Below, in pieces: positions 34,539 through 42,978 of a stretch of 64,000 nucleotides of DNA. The stretch covers positions 8,190,501 through 8,254,500 of the forward strand of contig NZ_MEHJ01000001.1 in the NCBI RefSeq assembly GCF_001746415.1, written 5' to 3'. The notes below the pieces were generated by a model. It ran no database searches. It was not told where the DNA came from and saw nothing but the letters and a program-made list of their open reading frames with translations. Source of the DNA: Streptomyces agglomeratus (GTDB taxonomy: Bacteria; Actinomycetota; Actinomycetes; Streptomycetales; Streptomycetaceae). A program made the position numbers and the translations under genes. How positions within the stretch are numbered: the stretch's first letter is position 1; every line of letters begins with the position of its first letter.

Positions 34539-34567
34539 ACATTACACATTGAAATACAAATACACAA
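34539..34567 (-). promoter_or_regulatory. AT-rich promoter P1 (TTGTGT-17-TAATGT)
   Basis: Minus strand -35 TTGTGT (34562-34567), 17-base spacer ending CAATGTG, -10 TAATGT (34539-34544). Near-identical to P2 (49770) and P3 (55278), in an otherwise 70% GC context. Confidence 0.7.
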
Positions 34568-34624
34568 CGCGCTGCGTGGGGGATCTCAGAACCCATCTTT
34601 GAACCTGTACAGCCGGATGAGCCC

Positions 34625-34768
34625 GTGAGTGAAGAGATAAGCGACCGCGAGTGGAAGGCGTTTATGAACAAAGCCTTCGGCCTCAGCATCTCTGAGAGCG
34701 GGCTCCTCATCGACGTCGACTCAGGACGCCACGCCATGGGCTTCCTGAAGCAGGACCAGGCGGACTAA
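34625..34768 (+). CDS. Small ORF, 47 aa
   Basis: GTG 34625 to TAA 34766-34768, acidic peptide (DREWKAFMNKAFGLSISESG, then LLIDVDSGRHAMGFLKQDQAD). Lower GC than its surroundings. Possibly the C-terminal remnant of a longer protein; no strong ribosome site. Confidence 0.35.
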   Translation: MSEEISDREWKAFMNKAFGLSISESGLLIDVDSGRHAMGFLKQDQAD

Positions 34769-34969
34769 CACCCTTTTTGGCTACGGCCCGGGAGCTGTCG
34801 GCCGATGCCGCACCGCTTGGGTGAAAGGCCCCCTCTCCACCCGATGACCGGCTGCGCTGGTAGCGAGCACCTGGCGCTCAAGTTCGGCCAACGGCGGTCT
34901 GGTTCCGCAGCCCCGCGTGCCCATGAGTGGCTATCCTCGTCCCGCGATGATCACTAGAGGGGGAACTGT

Positions 34970-36280
34970 ATGAAGCGCAGGTCTATGCGAACGGGGGGAC
35001 TGGCTGCTGCAGTCGCCCTCATGCTCGTGGCAGGGTGCGGCGGCTCGGACGGAGACGACAAGGGAGCTGCGCGCGGCGGGGATCCGCGCGACCCGGCCGG
35101 CACCCAGGGCCCCGCGATGCGTGAAGTGAAGGCACCAGTGCACTTCTCGACGGGAAAGGCCGTCGCCCTGCCCGAGTCCGCAGGGGCCGGCAACATTTCC
35201 ATCGGAGGGCTGCAGCATCCGCTGCCCCTCGCCCTGCACAGAGGCATGGCCTACATCGCCCGCCCCGACGGCATGGAGATCGCCAGCGGCTTGCGGAAGG
35301 CGGCCCCGGTGCTGCTCACGCCCAAGCACGAACCCCTTACCACCATGGACGACTTGGGGTTGACGGTCGGCTCGAACCCCGCGCGGCGGCCGGTCATCGC
35401 GGAGTCCAAAGGCGAGACCTTGGCCATGAGCAGCGTGGTCACCAAGGTGCCCGGCTCGGGCACCACCAAGGGGCACCACGAGGTTGAGCTCCTCGTGGCA
35501 GACACGGACACGGCTGCCATGGCATGGTCGGCGCGGATCCCTTTGGGAGAGATGGAGTACGCCCTGGACGTGAAGGAGGAGGATACCGAGGTCGTCGGGC
35601 TCTACGGGGACACCGTGGCGCTGTACGCCCAGGGAAGGCTCTTTGGCGTGAACGTGGACAGCCACCAGAAGGTGTGGACGGCGCCAGGGACGTACGCCGC
35701 AGGGGCGGTCCTGGCCGCGGGGAAGTTGGTGGCCTTGCGAGACGACGCGGACGGCGACAGGCGCCCGGTGGGGCTAAATCCGGCCGACGGGAGCCAGAAG
35801 TGGGCCATCGACGACGTTTCCGCCGAGACGCTGAATGCGGCGAGCCCCGGCACCGTCATCGTGGGCGGGTATTTGAGCAGTGAGGACAGCAGGGACGGGT
35901 CTGTCCTGCTCGAAGCTGCGAGCAGCAAGCGCATCGAAACCTACGACGGGATTATGAAGGCCGACAGCTGCGACTATGACGGCCGCTCCACGACGATCTG
36001 CGCCGGCGCGGACGCGGTGACCGCCTACGACACCCAGACCGGCAAGGCGCGGTGGACGCTCCCCGACAAGTCGGGCAACCGGGTGGCCCCCGAGGTCACG
36101 CTGGTGCGCGCGGGCCTGGTCTACGGGACCACGGAAAACGGCCCTGTCGTCCTGGACTCCACCACCGGCGCAGACAAAGAAGACCAGCCCGGCATCGCGC
36201 CGTACTTCAGCGACGGGTATGTCGGCATCGCCCTCACGGATTCCGACCACACGGTGACGGCCTACCGCACCGAGAACTGA
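34970..36280 (+). CDS. PQQ-like beta-propeller lipoprotein, 436 aa
   Basis: AGGGGGA upstream of ATG 34970. Signal with lipobox LVAGC (Cys about 23), then six to seven blade repeats with the PQQ/BamB pattern of strand, turn and Trp (for example MAWSARIPL, HQKVWTAPG, SQKWAIDDV, GKARWTLPD). The fold is a membrane-anchored beta-propeller, used for protein interactions; no enzyme motif seen. Confidence 0.8.
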   Translation: MKRRSMRTGGLAAAVALMLVAGCGGSDGDDKGAARGGDPRDPAGTQGPAMREVKAPVHFSTGKAVALPESAGAGNISIGGLQHPLPLALHRGMAYIARPDGMEIASGLRKAAPVLLTPKHEPLTTMDDLGLTVGSNPARRPVIAESKGETLAMSSVVTKVPGSGTTKGHHEVELLVADTDTAAMAWSARIPLGEMEYALDVKEEDTEVVGLYGDTVALYAQGRLFGVNVDSHQKVWTAPGTYAAGAVLAAGKLVALRDDADGDRRPVGLNPADGSQKWAIDDVSAETLNAASPGTVIVGGYLSSEDSRDGSVLLEAASSKRIETYDGIMKADSCDYDGRSTTICAGADAVTAYDTQTGKARWTLPDKSGNRVAPEVTLVRAGLVYGTTENGPVVLDSTTGADKEDQPGIAPYFSDGYVGIALTDSDHTVTAYRTEN

Positions 36281-36290
36281 CCGTCGCCCG

Positions 36291-36420
36291 GCCCCTGCGA
36301 ACGCAGAGCACAGTGGGGACCGCGCCCTCCACCGCGGCGTATGTACGGCGGAGCCCCAGTTGGGTTGAGCGCCACGGTGGAGGGCTCTGTACCCACACGG
36401 CTCTCCGTTCGCAGGGGTCC
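36291..36420. repeat. Large imperfect inverted repeat, about 49-bp arms
   Basis: Arm 36291-36339 (CCCCTGCGAACG..., GCCCTCCACCG...) is repeated inverted at 36371-36420, with about 80% identity and a 31-base centre. It lies 10 bases after the propeller gene and can form a long hairpin: a terminator or the relic of a foldback element. The rest of 36281-36577 shows no gene. Confidence 0.6.
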
Positions 36421-36577
36421 GGCAGCGGGCTTTGCGGAGAGCGTTCGGGTGCTCCGCGTTCCGTGTCGGTACGCCTTTGCGGGAGGGGTCGGCGGGCGCA
36501 TTCTGCCGGTACCGGGTGGGTCGGGGTTCCTCTTCACGGCCACGGGCGCCGTGCTCCGGCCCGGCAGGGGGTGGGTT

Positions 36578-37204
36578 GTGGTAACCAGTTCGGAGATGGT
36601 CGGCAGCGTCAGCGTGGACCGGTACGAGCGGATCGTGGCACGGCTGAGTGATGCAGTCGAGAAGTTGTCGAAGAGTCAGTTCATCATCGGCGACAGGGCT
36701 CTGGAGGTGTGCCCGATGCAGGATCACGGCGGCCGGTCCGCGGGCGATGACCTGTTTGGGGTGTCGGCGTGGCTGCACCGTCTGTCGGAGGACATCGACG
36801 TTCCCTACAACACCCTGAAGTCGTACCGGTGGGTGGCCAGCCGGTGGCCTGAGCAGCACCGATGCCCTGAAGTGGCGTTCAGCACCCCCCAGACTCTGGC
36901 CGCGATCTCTGATGACGAGGAACGGTGGGAGGCGATCAAGAATCCGCCCGTGGGTGAGCGGACGGGCAGGCGGCGGTGGACGCCGGAGACGTCCTGGCGG
37001 CGGGTGGGCTACCACGGGTCGGGCCCGGAGACGGCGCAGGAGAAGGTCGAGGCCGTGCACGACCTGGTCGCCGATGAACAGGTCGCCGCACAGGTGGCGA
37101 CCGATCTGCTGCGCCGTCCGTCGGTGGCGTTCAAGGCCATGACCGACGATTATCCGGACTACGGGCCGCAGGAAGCCGAACCTGCCCTTGCTCGTGCGGT
37201 GTGA
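36578..37204 (+). CDS. DUF6192-family protein, 208 aa
   Basis: VSVDRYERIVARLSDAVEKLSKSQFIIGD, then GDDLFGVSAWLHRLSEDIDVPYNTLKSYRWVASRWP and ISDDEERWEAIKNPPVGERTG match DUF6192 proteins (linked in Streptomyces to RacO-type hypothetical regulators). The C-terminal half found in longer members is missing. Start GTG 36578 or ATG 36596 (both in frame). Likely DNA-binding, helical; function unknown. Confidence 0.75.
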   Translation: MVTSSEMVGSVSVDRYERIVARLSDAVEKLSKSQFIIGDRALEVCPMQDHGGRSAGDDLFGVSAWLHRLSEDIDVPYNTLKSYRWVASRWPEQHRCPEVAFSTPQTLAAISDDEERWEAIKNPPVGERTGRRRWTPETSWRRVGYHGSGPETAQEKVEAVHDLVADEQVAAQVATDLLRRPSVAFKAMTDDYPDYGPQEAEPALARAV

Positions 37205-37257
37205 ATCCGAAATTGGTTGGCATCACCCCAGGTCAGGGAGGTTACTGTTCGAGGGTG

Positions 37258-37857
37258 ATGACGCCCGAGGGAGTGAAGCTAGGGCTGGAGGCCGCGCGCC
37301 TGCTCGCCGCCGCCGACTGCTGTGAGATTGAGCCCGGATTGACCGATGCCGAGTTCCGCCGCATCGAGGAGGAGTACGGCTTCGAGTTTTCCGACGACCA
37401 TCGGGCATTTCTGGCTGTGGGGCTTCCGGTGAGGCAGCCGCCTGAGGAGGGGGACACGTGGGAGAACCCGTGGCCCGACTGGCGGCATGGGGATCCGGCG
37501 AAGCTTCGGGAACACCTTGAATGGCCGGTCGAAGGCGTCCTTGGAGCAGTTCAGCACGGCTACTGGCATCCGACGTGGGGGCAGCGGCCTGCGGATGCGG
37601 ATGAAGCGCACAAAGAAACTACGTTGATGCTGGACCAGGTGCCGAAGCTCGTGCCCGTGTACGCGCACCGCTTCTTGCCTGCCGGTCACGGCTCCCACGG
37701 GCATCCAGTCATGTCCATTTGGGGCACCGACATCATCTACTACGGCGCTGACTTGGCCGATTACATCAACCACGAATTCGACGACTTCAGCGCGCACACC
37801 CCTGACGGCTGGAACCCCAGAGCAACTGTGGCCTTTTGGCAGGACTTCCTGGCGTAG
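37258..37857 (+). CDS. SMI1/KNR4 (SUKH)-like protein, 199 aa
   Basis: DAEFRRIEEEYGFEFSDDHRAFLAVGLPV is the SUKH N-terminal helix-loop. Trp-rich middle, and PVMSIWGTDIIYYGADLADYINHEF follow the family. SUKH proteins are immunity proteins against polymorphic toxins. GTG 37255 immediately precedes the ATG; AGGGAGG lies 20 bases upstream. No toxin adjacent. Confidence 0.75.
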   Translation: MTPEGVKLGLEAARLLAAADCCEIEPGLTDAEFRRIEEEYGFEFSDDHRAFLAVGLPVRQPPEEGDTWENPWPDWRHGDPAKLREHLEWPVEGVLGAVQHGYWHPTWGQRPADADEAHKETTLMLDQVPKLVPVYAHRFLPAGHGSHGHPVMSIWGTDIIYYGADLADYINHEFDDFSAHTPDGWNPRATVAFWQDFLA

Positions 37858-37895
37858 CCTCTCCGGATCGGAAGACACCGGCTTGGGCAGCGCCG

Positions 37896-38779
37896 TCATT
37901 GCGGCCTGGTGATTACTGGCATGCCAAGGTCGGTAGGGCCGCCCTGGCCAACCTCACGTGTCCGCTGCAAACTACGGTCGAGAGCGACAAGCTTCTCCTT
38001 GGCCTTGGTGAGGCTGACCTGGAGTCCTTGGACTTCTCCGAGCCAGCCGTTGTCCCGTGCTTCTGCGATGCGCTCGGCGAGGTTGCGGATGATCTCGATC
38101 AGCCGGGGCCGCTGTCTGGGGGAAACCCGCAGCATCGGGCAGCGCAGGCACGAGTGCTCATGCTGGCACGGGGTTCCGTAGGGCCGTGCGCAGTCGCCGA
38201 GCTCCAGCTTGCGGGTGTGGAAGTGTTCCTGGATTCCCGCCATTCATCGGCCGTGGGTTCGCGGTATTCCTCCGCGGGGCGTGTCGCTCGCCGCTGGTCG
38301 AGGAAGGCCCGGTAGGAGCGGATCAGGTCCTCCTGGAAGACGGCCAGGTATGCCTCCGTGGTGCTCGTACTGGTATGGCCGAGCAAACGGGCGGCGATAT
38401 GGACGGGCAGTCCGCCGGCGACGGCCTCGGTAGCGAAGATCCTTCGGAAATCGTGCGGCGTGAAGTGCAGGGGCTCGCCTGTCTGGTCGGTGAGGGCGGC
38501 TCGGGCCAGAGTGTCGTTGAGTAGCTGGTAGAGCGTGTTCGTGCTGATGACGTCGCGTTTCCAGCCGATCCGGCGCTGGAAGAGGTGTGGCAGAGGCGGC
38601 CCAGTGACCAGCTCGTGGTAGTCGTAGCGCGCGACGAGAGGGATCGTGCCGGCGTTGTCCCCGCCGGGCTGCTCCATCAGGATGCCGAAGCCGGCGAGCA
38701 GCGCCACCAACCCGTAGACGGTTTGCAGCAGCTGGCAACGGCGGTGCTGCACGGTGCAGGGACGGAAGTCTTCGGACAT
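37896..38779 (-). pseudogene. Truncated, frameshifted tyrosine integrase (C-terminal part)
   Basis: The frame from 38779 carries the C-terminal catalytic domain (HFTPHDFRRIFATEAV, ARLLGHTSTSTTEAYLAVF) up to PTADEWRE; the frame then shifts by one base near 38236 and continues as QEHFHTRKLELGDCARPYGTPC... RQRPRLIEIIRNLAERIAEARDNGWLGE, the normal Cys-rich tail of this integrase type. The N-terminal several hundred residues are missing, lost next to the IS110 element. Confidence 0.8.
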
Positions 38780-38984
38780 GGCTCTCCGTAAGTTGTTAGG
38801 CGGCCCGGGAGGGCCGGGTGTGGCTTATGGTTCTCTGCCTTCAGTGGCTTCCGAGGAGTGGCCGCCCGGCTCTCCGGGGCGCCCTGGCTGCTGATTGAGA
38901 TGTGCGCTTCGGTCGCTTTTTACGGAGATGACAGCGGGGTGTTCCTCGGGCCGACGGCATGCTGTTCGGAGCGAGGAGGGGCGA

Positions 38985-40187
38985 GTGAGCGAGCGACGGG
39001 ACCATGCCTGGGCCGGCATCGACGCGGGCAAGGGGCATCACTGGGCGGCGGCGGTCGATGAGACCGGTGCGACGCTGTGGTCGAAGAAGGTCGACAACGA
39101 CGAGTCGGCGATCCTGACCGCCATGGGCGAGATCCTGGACCTGGCCGACGAGGTCCACTGGGCGGTGGACATCTCCGGCACGTCCTCCGCACTCCTGCTG
39201 GCCCTGCTCGCGGCCCACGGCCAGCAGGCCGTCTACGTGCCCGGCCGCACGGTCAACCGCATGTCGGGCGCTTACCGGGGCGAGGCGAAGACCGACGCTC
39301 GCGACGCCTACGTCATCGCCGAAACCGCCCGCAACCGCCGGGACTTCGCGGCGATCGACGTGCCGGCCCAGCTGGCCGCCGACCTCGCACTGCTGACCGC
39401 TCACCGCTCCGACCTGGTGGCCGACCGAGTCCGGATGATCAACCGTCTTCGCGACACGCTGACTGGCGTCTTCCCCGCGCTGGAGCGGGCCTTCGACTAC
39501 AGCTCGCAGAAGGGCGCGCTGGTCCTGCTGACGGGCTACCAGACGCCCGCCGCGATCCGCGGTCGCGGCCGGGCAAGGCTGACGGCCTGGCTGGCCAACC
39601 GCAGCGTGCGCGGCGCCGACGCGGTCGCAGCGACCGCCTTGGAGGCGGCCCAGGCCCAGCAGACTGCGCTGCCCGGCGAGAACGTCGCCGCTCAGATCGT
39701 GGCCGACCTGGCGGGGCACATCCTGGCCCTGGACGACCGGCTGAAGCGGATCGACCAGCAGATCCGCGAGACGTTCCGAAGCCATCCGCAGGCGGAGATC
39801 ATCGAGTCCCTGCCCGGCATGGGACCGATCCTCGGCGCCGAGTTCGTCGTCGCCGCCGGCGATCTCACGGCCTACGCCGACGCCGGGCATCTCGCCTCGG
39901 CGGCCGGGCTGGTGCCCGTCCCGCGCGACTCCGGCCGCCGGACCGGCAACATGCACCGGCCAAAGCGCTACAGCCGCCGCCTGCGCAGGGTGTTCTACAT
40001 GTCCGCACAGACCAGCATGATGCGCGAGGGGCCGAACCGGGACTTCTACCTCAAGAAGCGCGGCGAGGGTTGCAAACACGTACAAGCCGTCATCGCCCTG
40101 GCCCGGCGCCGGGCCAGCGTCCTGTGGGCTCTCCTGCGCGACAACCGGGTCTTCACCCCCGAGCTGCCAGTCGCGCAAGCGGCTTGA
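38985..40187 (+). CDS. IS110-family DEDD transposase, 400 aa
   Basis: GTG 38985 follows AGGAGG. N-terminal DEDD (RuvC-like) domain: AGIDAGKGHHW (Asp 11-12), VHWAVDISGT, KTDARDAYVIAETAR (Asp pair). C-terminal Tnp20 domain: IESLPGMGPILGAEFV (about 265), AGLVPVPRDSGRRTG and the late Ser-containing YMSAQTS. Intact. IS110 recombinases are guided by a bridge RNA encoded next to the gene. Confidence 0.9.
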   Translation: MSERRDHAWAGIDAGKGHHWAAAVDETGATLWSKKVDNDESAILTAMGEILDLADEVHWAVDISGTSSALLLALLAAHGQQAVYVPGRTVNRMSGAYRGEAKTDARDAYVIAETARNRRDFAAIDVPAQLAADLALLTAHRSDLVADRVRMINRLRDTLTGVFPALERAFDYSSQKGALVLLTGYQTPAAIRGRGRARLTAWLANRSVRGADAVAATALEAAQAQQTALPGENVAAQIVADLAGHILALDDRLKRIDQQIRETFRSHPQAEIIESLPGMGPILGAEFVVAAGDLTAYADAGHLASAAGLVPVPRDSGRRTGNMHRPKRYSRRLRRVFYMSAQTSMMREGPNRDFYLKKRGEGCKHVQAVIALARRRASVLWALLRDNRVFTPELPVAQAA

Positions 40188-40255
40188 CTTCATCATTGAG
40201 ACTCCTCGGCTGAAGACGATCGGGATGCTGGGCTTGATGCACGGGCCGTGCGCTC

Positions 40256-40289
40256 TGTGGCCGGGCGGGACGGGGCCCGCCCGGCCACA
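40256..40289 (+). terminator. 14-bp perfect hairpin after the IS110 transposase
   Basis: TGTGGCCGGGCGGG (40256-40269) and its exact complement (40276-40289) with a 6-base loop. Probable transposase terminator or structure of the IS end. Confidence 0.7.
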
Positions 40290-40390
40290 GGGGACTGTTA
40301 AGCGTTCGCGGCGCGCCGGGGCGCCGCCGAGGGGCGGAGCCGGGCGCGGCGCAGCCGGTCGGACCACGGAGCGTCGGCGGGCCCTACGGG

Positions 40391-41083
40391 GTGCTCGGGG
40401 ATGGTGATGCCATGAAAGGGGTGCTTTCCTACATCGAGGGCCCCAGGGCGGCGGCGGTCCGGCGAGCCCAGGCCGCAGGTCGCTACGAGCGGGTGAAGGG
40501 GAAGCGCCTGGTCCTCGCTGTTCACGGGACCGAAGCTGTGACGCTGGAGGGTGCCCGCGGCGGGGTGGAGGAGAGACTGTGGAACGAGGTCGGTCCGCGC
40601 ACCCGGCTTCGGCTGTTCCGTCGAACAGATCAGGGACTCGAGCCCGTGGCTCTCTGGCTGAACGAGGACGGCCTGCCCAGGGACGGGCGAGGCTGGGAGC
40701 ACACCTTCGCCGTCGCCAACGAGCGGATTGCGGCGCTGGGCCTGGAGCATTTCTCGTGCACTGCCCACATGCTGCGGCACTCGTTCGCGCTGAAGTGGTA
40801 CGCGATCGGCAAGCTGGTGCAGGCCGCTCGGCTCGGACATCTCAGCGAGACGGAGTGGATGGACTTCCGGGAACAGTTCGGCGACACCTGGCATCTGGTT
40901 CAGACGATGATCGGGCATCGCCGGGTCGAGACGACGAAAGAGGTCTACCTGGAGCCGTTCCGGAGCCTGGACGTGGAGATTCTGCTGGCTCACGCGGACG
41001 GCTTTCCCTTGGAGGTATTCATGGCGAATGTCTTCACCGGCCATCCGAGGGTCCGCACCGATCCGCTGGCAGAGAGCTCATGA
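40391..41083 (+). pseudogene. Recombinase trio gene 1, N-terminally truncated
   Basis: The frame encodes only the C-terminal part of a tyrosine recombinase: SYIEGPRAAAVRRAQAAGRYERV, CTAHMLRHSFALKWYAIG (HxxR), then MIGHRRVETTKEVYLEP (GH and catalytic Tyr). The Arg-I half and the N-terminal domain are lacking, replaced by IS110 DNA. The TGA overlaps the next ATG (ATGA). GTG 40391 may be an accidental start. Confidence 0.7.
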
Positions 41084-42978
41084 GCGGCAGAGGCCGACGA
41101 GCATCCTTTCCAGGCGGCGGACCCAGGACCGAACGCGGCCGGTTGACCGGGTCGGATGAACGCTGGGTGGTGCGATGCTTCAGCCAGGATGGTGAGGAGC
41201 ACCGGGACTTCGACTTGTCGAAGCTGAGCATGCCCACGGAGCTGAGGGATGCGTTCGGATCCGCCTTCGTCAAGCGCACGGCTCCCGGAGCGGGACTGGC
41301 CTCGCTGCACTCGATGGACAAGGTCTACCGGACGTTGCTGCAGTTCGACCGGTATCTGGCGACCTTGCGCTGGCCGCCTCGATCAGTGCCGCAGTTGACC
41401 CCGGAACATGTCGATGCCTTCTACGACAGACGCAAGCACCTTGCGCAGGCAGCCGATGAGATGGGCGAACTGAAGCGGCTGCTGGCGAGGACCGAGGGTG
41501 TCAGCGACGCCGTCGCCGGGCGGATCGCGGCGGCACTGCCGCGGGTGAGACGTGGCAACGGCCGGCAGAGCTACAGCCGGGCGGAGTTCAAGCGCATCGC
41601 GGATGCCGCCCGCACAGACCTACGAGCGGCCGCCCGGCGGATCCGGGAGAACCGGGACCTTCTCCAGCGGTTCCGGCAGGGGCAAGTCGTGTCCGGCGAC
41701 GACCTGGATCTGGCCCGGCGTCTGGAGCTGCTGGACTCGGTGGAGCGATTCGCGGACGTTCCCCGCCACGTCAGGACCGTGGGGCTCACCGCCGGCAAGA
41801 GCGAACCCATGGCCTGGGTGAAGAAGGTCGGCACTGTCAAAGAGATCATGTCCTGGCTCCATCTGACCGTGGACGAGACGGCAGCTGGCGCGATCCTGCT
41901 GGCAGCCATGACAGGCGAGAACCCGGACGTGATCCACAAGACCCCGGCGGCCCATCACCGAGCAGACGGTTACAGCGGGGACGGCGGCACGGCCATCGTG
42001 GACCTGCGCAAGCTCCGGCGGGGACGACGCGCCTACATGAACCTCGCCCTGTCGGACATCCCCGAGTGGATCAGCATCCCGGGCAAGCCGGAAGAGATCT
42101 CGACGCGCGATGAACTGCACACCCCCTTCGGCCTCTACGTGCTCCTCCATGAACTCACCGCAGCCTCACGAGCCCACATTGGGGGCAACCGACTGCTGAT
42201 CGGCTATGCCAATACCGGGGCTGCGGACGGCGGCCGGGGGCTGCGGCCGATCACCACCAGCGAATGCGTCCTTCGGCTCGGCAGGCGCTGGGGTCTTCCT
42301 TCGGACACCCTGGATGAGCAGGGAAAACCGGTGCCGCTGGCGGTCCGGCTGGACCTGCTACGGCTCACCTACATCGAACTCAACCAGAGGCCCGTGGCGC
42401 ACACCGAGCGCACCGCGGCAACGACCTACATGGCCCGCAACCGAGGCAACGTCGCCGAGTACCGGAAAGTCGTCGCTCAGGCTCTGGCCTCGGAAGTCGA
42501 CAAGGCCCGCGCTCGCGGTTCGGTGGCCGTGATGTCCCCGCAGGAGGTAGAGCGGGCCCGCACCGAACCTGAGACAGTCGCCGCTGAGCAGGGGCTTGAT
42601 CCAGTGACTCTCAAGCGCATGATCGCGGGCGAACTCGACACCGTGCTTGCCGCTTGCGCCGACAACAAGAACAGCCCTCACGCACCCCCCGGCCAGCCCT
42701 GTCCAGCCTCGTTCATGCTCTGCCTGGGATGCGAATGCGCGCGAGCACTGCCCCGGCACCTTCCAGTCCAAGTGCTGGTCCACGACCGGCTCCAGGCCGG
42801 CCGCGCTCAGATGGAGGCGCTGAGGTGGGCCCATCGCTTCGCGGCGCCCCACGCTCAGCTTGCTGATCTTCTCGACCAGCACGACGCCGAGACAGTCGCC
42901 GACGCCCGTCGAAGTGCCACCGCAACCGACCACGCTGTCGTGGAGCGCTTCCTGAGCCGGGAGCTCGACCTGAGATGA
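41080..42978 (+). CDS. Recombinase trio gene 2: large accessory protein, 632 aa
   Basis: Starts by ATGA overlap with gene 1 and ends by overlap with gene 3 (ATGA at 42975). The N-terminal 90 residues resemble a core-binding domain (KVYRTLLQFDRYLATLRWPP). The middle is helical, with TGENPDVIH and PITTSECVLRLGRRWGLP; near the C terminus are clustered Cys residues (CPASFMLCLGCECARALPRHL). No full catalytic RKHRY set is visible. In Tn554/RIT-like trios the second protein is a related recombinase-like partner. This copy is intact. Confidence 0.75.
   Translation: MSGRGRRASFPGGGPRTERGRLTGSDERWVVRCFSQDGEEHRDFDLSKLSMPTELRDAFGSAFVKRTAPGAGLASLHSMDKVYRTLLQFDRYLATLRWPPRSVPQLTPEHVDAFYDRRKHLAQAADEMGELKRLLARTEGVSDAVAGRIAAALPRVRRGNGRQSYSRAEFKRIADAARTDLRAAARRIRENRDLLQRFRQGQVVSGDDLDLARRLELLDSVERFADVPRHVRTVGLTAGKSEPMAWVKKVGTVKEIMSWLHLTVDETAAGAILLAAMTGENPDVIHKTPAAHHRADGYSGDGGTAIVDLRKLRRGRRAYMNLALSDIPEWISIPGKPEEISTRDELHTPFGLYVLLHELTAASRAHIGGNRLLIGYANTGAADGGRGLRPITTSECVLRLGRRWGLPSDTLDEQGKPVPLAVRLDLLRLTYIELNQRPVAHTERTAATTYMARNRGNVAEYRKVVAQALASEVDKARARGSVAVMSPQEVERARTEPETVAAEQGLDPVTLKRMIAGELDTVLAACADNKNSPHAPPGQPCPASFMLCLGCECARALPRHLPVQVLVHDRLQAGRAQMEALRWAHRFAAPHAQLADLLDQHDAETVADARRSATATDHAVVERFLSRELDLR

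Larger units (their letters stand above)
38800..40330. mobile_element. IS110-family insertion sequence (ends not resolved)
   Basis: Built around the transposase at 38985-40187 and the hairpin at 40256-40289. IS110 elements lack reliable inverted repeats, so ends cannot be read from sequence. The about 200-base noncoding stretch 38780-38984 upstream of the transposase, with several GC-rich hairpins, is where IS110-group elements encode their bridge RNA. Confidence 0.6.
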
